Shown here: positions 59,555-64,000 of the stretch, piece by piece | Layout: each line of letters begins with the position of its first letter | How positions within the stretch are numbered: position 1 is the first letter of the stretch | Notes under the pieces: generated by a model | The model's database searches: none | Told to the model about the DNA's origin: nothing | Seen by the model: only the letters and a program-made list of their open reading frames with translations | Position numbers and translations under genes: made by a program | From: Corbicula japonica | Lineage: Eukaryota; Mollusca; Bivalvia; Venerida; Cyrenidae | Reading direction: 5' to 3' | Assembly: GCA_038501625.1 (NCBI GenBank) | Contig: JAZAYU010000053.1 | Location: forward strand, 3,520,501-3,584,500 | Length of the DNA: 64,000 bases

Positions 59555-59684
59555 GGTTGAAGGTTATAAAACTGAGTACAGAAACCAGTCTCAAATCTCA
59601 AGCATATGATTGGCTGAAATGGCGACCATCAGAGCTTGAGATTCGAGACTGGTTTCCATACTCAGTTTTATAACCTTGGGCAAG
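59555..59684. repeat. Family-2 palindrome, shortened centre
   Basis: GGTTGAAGGTTATAAAACTG to CAGTTTTATAACCTTGGGCA. The centre between GGCGACC and GAGCTTGAG is deleted. Confidence 0.85.
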
Positions 59685-59885
59685 GGTCATGGTTCTTTGA
59701 ACCAACTCTTCATCCCAGTCAGGTGAACTCTGTTAGGTTCGAGTGAGTTGGTTCATCAGATGCCAATTTACCGATATTCTACAGACAAATAAGGTTTGCC
59801 CAAATTGTTATGTAAAGTGGTAAGTTTGACCTTGGTCATGGTTCTTAAATGCTCATTTAACCTGACACTATAGTATTGCTTATCA

Positions 59886-60076
59886 AATCTTTTATCCAAA
59901 GATATGCCTTTATCACATGATCGACCACACTGTTTGATTATGTTTATTTTTACAGACCAAGATGTTAAACTACCGGTAGGTAGATCCAGTTCAGATGACA
60001 CAGATATACTAGCTGATCTGGATCTATATTGATAACTCATGTTATAAAAGCCATACCCTTGGGGTAAAGGGTTAAA
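59886..60076. repeat. Family-1 relic
   Basis: GTAGATCCAGTTCAGATGAC and GCTGATCTGGATCTATATTG, then GGGGTAAAGGGTTAA at the right end. Confidence 0.7.
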
Positions 60077-60408
60077 AACATATCGATATCATAAAACACA
60101 ACTTTGAAACTAAGGTTTTAGAATGAAATAAAACTGTAAAAGAACAGCTGCAATTGTTTTATCTGTGTAGCGCAAAGCCATGATGAAATCAGAAAGTGAT
60201 ACAGCAAGACAACTGTCATTTAGTGTACAAACCAATGCCGTGCAAAATAAAAATTATTTACATTATTTTGTACATATACTCCAGAGACAAAGAAATGCAG
60301 GGTGACATTATTTGCAACATCTTTCAAGTATGCTGATCAGAAACAGTGAGAACCTGATAAGAAACATTCCTGTGGTACTGTATGGATGTCTCCTTGGGAA
60401 ATTGTAAG

Positions 60409-62707
60409 AACAAGAGGGCCATAATGCCCCTAAATCGCTCACCTGAGTACAAAAATACTCTCAGTTTTTAATTGAGAATGGAAAGGTTCGCAATGGTGGA
60501 TGTAAAGTCATTGAAATTGTATTATTGTTAGGTGAAATTAAGAAAACACAATACAAGTTAACAGGAACTTTATTCTGTGCTGTACATTTTTTTATCAAAA
60601 TATGTTTACAATCAGAAGCTAGAAAAACTTGTATAAAACATGTTTCTAGAATGGAAAGTGTCCAAGTAAGTATTTTTCAAAGTTAAGGACTAAAATTGTT
60701 GTAAGAATTTCAGGCAACATGGTAGACATCCACTAGACAATGCTACATACCAAATATCAAAGCTTTAGGAATTGAGGTTTCCAGTAAGAAGATTTTTAAA
60801 GATTGCCTTTTTTACATATTAAGGGCTCCCAGGGAGGGGCCAATATTGACCCCAGGGCCAACATTTAAACAATGTTGGTAAAGGGTCTCTTCACAATACT
60901 CAACACGAAATATCTAATGTCTAGTCGAATTAGTTTCAGAGAAAAATGATTATTTATGTTTTCCTATATAAATCAATGTAAACTAAGAGAACCCTGGGGC
61001 GTGGCCAATTTTGGCCCAGGGGACATAATTTGAACAAACTTGGTAGATATCCACTAGACAATGCTACAAACCAAATATCTAAGCTTAAGGCATTGAGGTT
61101 TCCAGTAAGAAGATTTTAAAAATTGCCTTTTTTACATATTAAGGGCCCCCGGGGCGGGGCCAATATTGACCCCAGGGCCAACATTTAAACAATGTTGGTA
61201 AAGAGTCTCTTCACAATACACTGCTGACTCCTTATAACGCGGTTCATTTAGATCCGCGCTCCATTATAACACGGTTGTCCCATGGATCCCCTATTTTTTT
61301 TCTAAGTCCATTTTTTACCATGAAATGGCAAAAAATCGAAACCGGAAGTCATTTTTGATCGTAAAACGGCAAATAAATCGAAACCGTAAGTCACAATTGT
61401 AACATGTACATAAGTGACGCACACATTTTATCCCTAAAACAACCGTGTTTTAACACCTTTCCCAGTGACAGATATCAGCTCGAGGCAAACTTGTGAATGC
61501 TTACTTACTGTTTATCATTGATCCATTACTAAACTCGATTGTCTCTATAATTATCACATAATCCGCACAATTCAGAAAGAAACAAATAAATATTCCCAAT
61601 CATGTTTTAAAACCTGTCTGTAGTTCATTGATGTACATTTTGCTTTGATCCGCCTCCCTGTCAATTTCATGGATGTTGCATTTTTTGACTATGGAGGTTA
61701 ACACAGCGATAATATCTGTCAATGAAATGCGACTTCAAAGAAAAATGTCGGCTCGTATCGAGACTGTGATGTTTTGTTGGCTCTGCTATGAAATCATTTG
61801 ATCTACAAGTGTGTACGTGACATTTGGCATTTTTTAGCTGGTTTAAGTTGGTTGATGATGCAATAATACTGAAATATTATACTGGTTATAAAATTAGGAT
61901 GTAATTATAAATTATGGAATATGTTCACGATGGTTAGTTTTGTAATATTTATTTTACATTTACATTCGTAAATGTCAGAGTTTGTGTCATAAAAAATAAA
62001 ATATTTCTGCAGGCATCTAAACAAACTAGATATACGGTCTTTAATTCCATTACAATAATTTAAGGCCGATCCGATTTTGATCTTGGTGTTATTAGTCAGT
62101 CTCTTGCCGTTTTGCTTTTTTATTTGAAATTTGGTAATTGTATGTCTTGTAAGAAATATTATTTGTCGAGTACAGTGTGGGGAATCATGACGTTACGTGG
62201 AATTAGGCATAATCTCGTTAGTTGTGTATTAGGTAGTATATTTGTGCGGGAAAATCGGGTCATGTATTTTTCGCGGGAAAATCGGGACATGTATTTTGCA
62301 CGGGAAAATATAACGCGGTTTCACTTATTAACGCGGTCGGGATGATGGACCCACTATACCGCATTATAAAGAGTCTGCAGTGTACTCAACACCAAATATC
62401 TAAGATCCTATTAGTTTCGGAGAAAAATGATTTTTCATGTTTTCATATATAAATCAAGGTAAACTAAGAGAACCCTGGGGCATGGCCAATTTTGGCCCAG
62501 GGGACATAATTTGAACAAACTTGGTAGACATCCACTAGACAATGCTACATACCAAATATCTAAGCTTTAGGCATTGAGGTTTCCAGTAGGAAGATTTTTA
62601 AAGTTTGCCTTTTTCACATATTAAGGGCCCCCGGGGCGGGGACAATTTTGACCCCAGGACCAACTTTTAAACAAAGTTGATAAAGGGTCTCTACACAATA
62701 CTCAGCA
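60409..62707 (-). mobile_element. Second Helentron-like repeat, interrupted by a DNA transposon
   Basis: The left end AACAAGAGGGCCATAATGCC ... TCGCTCACCTGAGTAC matches the hairpin end of copies A and B. The body is different: about 265-bp units with TCCACTAGACAATGCTACAT, GAGGTTTCCAGTAAGAAGAT and CCAGGGCCAACATTTAAACA (near 60728, 61030 and 62530). The transposon at 61219-62382 lies inside. Confidence 0.65.
61219..62382 (+). mobile_element. Tigger/pogo-like non-autonomous DNA transposon, copy 2
   Basis: Terminal inverted repeats CACTGCTGACTCCTTATAAC against CACTGCAGACTCTTTATAAT, flanked by TA at 61217-61218 and 62383-62384. Removing it restores CACAATACTCAACA as in the neighbouring units. Its interior is the reverse complement of parts of 57590-58762. 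No intact transposase. Confidence 0.8.
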
Positions 62708-63867
62708 CCAACTAGAGCTATATCTGAAGGTGATTAATACCCCCGCAATACTGCTTTGTCAGAGTATACAGAAATGATGTTTGCATCTTTCATGGGTGAA
62801 TGCTGAAAAGATTGAAATCCTGAAATTTGCTGGGGGTCCAGGGGGTGGCCAGGGCCCCCGGTAGGTCCATTTTTTTATTATTTTTTTTTTTTTTATAATA
62901 AATATCTCCAATACAAAGTATGTACATAATTTTTGCGCATTTTAGTTTCCAATGTACATCATTTGAAGGCATATTCTGATGTAGACCTACTTTCATTTTG
63001 TGTATTCCGAGATTAAATTTTCTCACGGCATAACAATTTAAGAAAACCAAACGTAGGACTATACCCGCCTACCGATACAAGGCCATTTCAGTTGCATGAT
63101 AATTACATACGTATTACTTACTAAAATGTCTCTAAGAAAAAAACAATCTATTGAGCATCTTCTCAGTATTTTTTACAATCTGTTGATACGCAAACAGCTA
63201 CACGACCTTCATCCGCGCACATGTTGTTATTCTTCCAAGAGGGATAAGAATAATGACGTCATTTGGTGAGCTAATGCTAACGCCACGTGAGTGTAAAGCA
63301 AAAGTTGTGTTTAAAAAATAGCGACTTGGGTTTCACCGGATGTAAACAAAACTGTAAAAGTAGTTGGTGTCACAAGGTTTTGTTGAATCGTGCTCCCCTT
63401 CTACAAAATAATGGACTGATCCAAATGACAAAAAAAAAATGTCATGCAATTCTACTCACGAACATATGTTAAAAGTTTAAAAACTGGAGAAGTAGTTTGC
63501 GTCATAAGATTTTGTTAAATAATACTCCCCTCCAACAAATAATGGACTGATCCATAAAAATTATGTCACTTACATGCGCACTTCATGCAGAACATATGAT
63601 TTCAGTTTCAAGTCGATATCTTGAAAACTGTAGAAGTTTGCATAACACGATTTTGTTAAATCATGTCCCCTGCAAAAAATAATGGACTGATCCACACGAA
63701 AAATATGTCACGTACATCTACACTTCATGCCGAACATATGTTTAAAGTTTCAAGTCAATATCTTAAAAACTGTAGAAGTAGTTTGTGTCACAAGATTTTG
63801 TTGAATCATGTTATTTCTGCAAACAAGCCAAAAACAGGCCGACAGTTAAGAGGCCCCCAGATGAAGA
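62708..63867 (+). mobile_element. ACTAGAGCTATC element, second copy
   Basis: It starts ACTAGAGCTATATCTGAAGG like 55598 and then shares the AATAATGGACTGATCCA units. It contains about 460 bp (from GGGGGTCCAGGGGGTGGCC to TGAGTGTAAAGC) absent from the first copy at the matching point after GAAATCCTGAAA. Confidence 0.7.
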
Positions 63868-64000
63868 GAAAACTAGAAATGTGTCCATAGGACACGGATG
63901 CCCCCACTATGCATCGTTTTCAGATACTAAAGTGCAATCATGGGAATAATAGCATTTCAAAGACAGTGATGTTCGAGTAATTATAAGAATATGCATAAAC
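63868..64000 (+). repeat. Start of another dispersed repeat, cut by the window edge
   Basis: AACTAGAAATGTGTCCATAG followed by GACACGGATGCCCCCA, a start I recognise as a common bivalve repeat. The rest is outside the window. Confidence 0.5.

Overview
The window is eukaryotic and looks like a mollusc, most likely a bivalve. The evidence is one intron-containing metazoan gene embedded in AT-rich DNA full of short non-autonomous transposons, palindromic repeats and minisatellites. Two repeat types are well known in bivalve genomes: the Helentron/pearl-like element with AGCTCACCTGAG and AAGAGGGCC...GGCCCT ends, and the ACTAGAGCTATC / GGACTGATCC element. Genus and species cannot be fixed from sequence alone. 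No bacterial operon, CRISPR array or rRNA gene is visible.

The only protein-coding gene I can support is a member of the MTG/ETO family of transcriptional co-repressors (vertebrate RUNX1T1, CBFA2T2, CBFA2T3; fly nervy) on the + strand. Nine coding exons join in frame from an ATG at 28185 to a stop at 40846: 28185-28311, 33076-33287, 33803-33892, 35384-35565, 35880-36127, 36589-36659, 37963-38173, 39768-39958 and 40523-40846. They total 1656 nt, or 551 codons plus stop. All four family domains are present: NHR1/TAFH, NHR2, NHR3 and the MYND zinc finger. The first exon I can see probably begins upstream of the ATG as a spliced exon, so an upstream promoter or leader exon is probably unassigned.

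Layout. 46-4706: a 25-bp minisatellite split by a young non-autonomous LTR retrotransposon (782-4411). 4.7-28.1 kb: non-coding DNA with many copies of two palindromic families, a Helentron-like element (9226-10678) and two other inverted-repeat elements. 28.1-42.2 kb: the MTG gene, whose introns carry family-1 copies and two large minisatellites. 42-50 kb: 3' flank with a dense cluster of family-1 copies and a 98-bp tandem array. 50.4-54 kb: a hAT-like element, a nested family-1/family-2 composite and a second Helentron-like element in reverse orientation. 55-64 kb: a 51-bp satellite broken by two different transposons, then further bivalve-type repeats to the end.

Family 1 (about 37 copies or pieces) is a roughly 240-bp element with TTAA at both ends, CCCTTTCC termini and two successive imperfect hairpins. 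Family 2 (about 11 copies) is a roughly 150-bp near-perfect palindrome with inverted CCAAT motifs. They nest in each other and sit close to several splice sites. The most unusual single structure is inside the LTRs at 782-4411. There an 83-bp block is repeated whose edges coincide with a predicted transcription start and a consensus 5' splice site, as if a spliced leader exon had been written back into the LTR.
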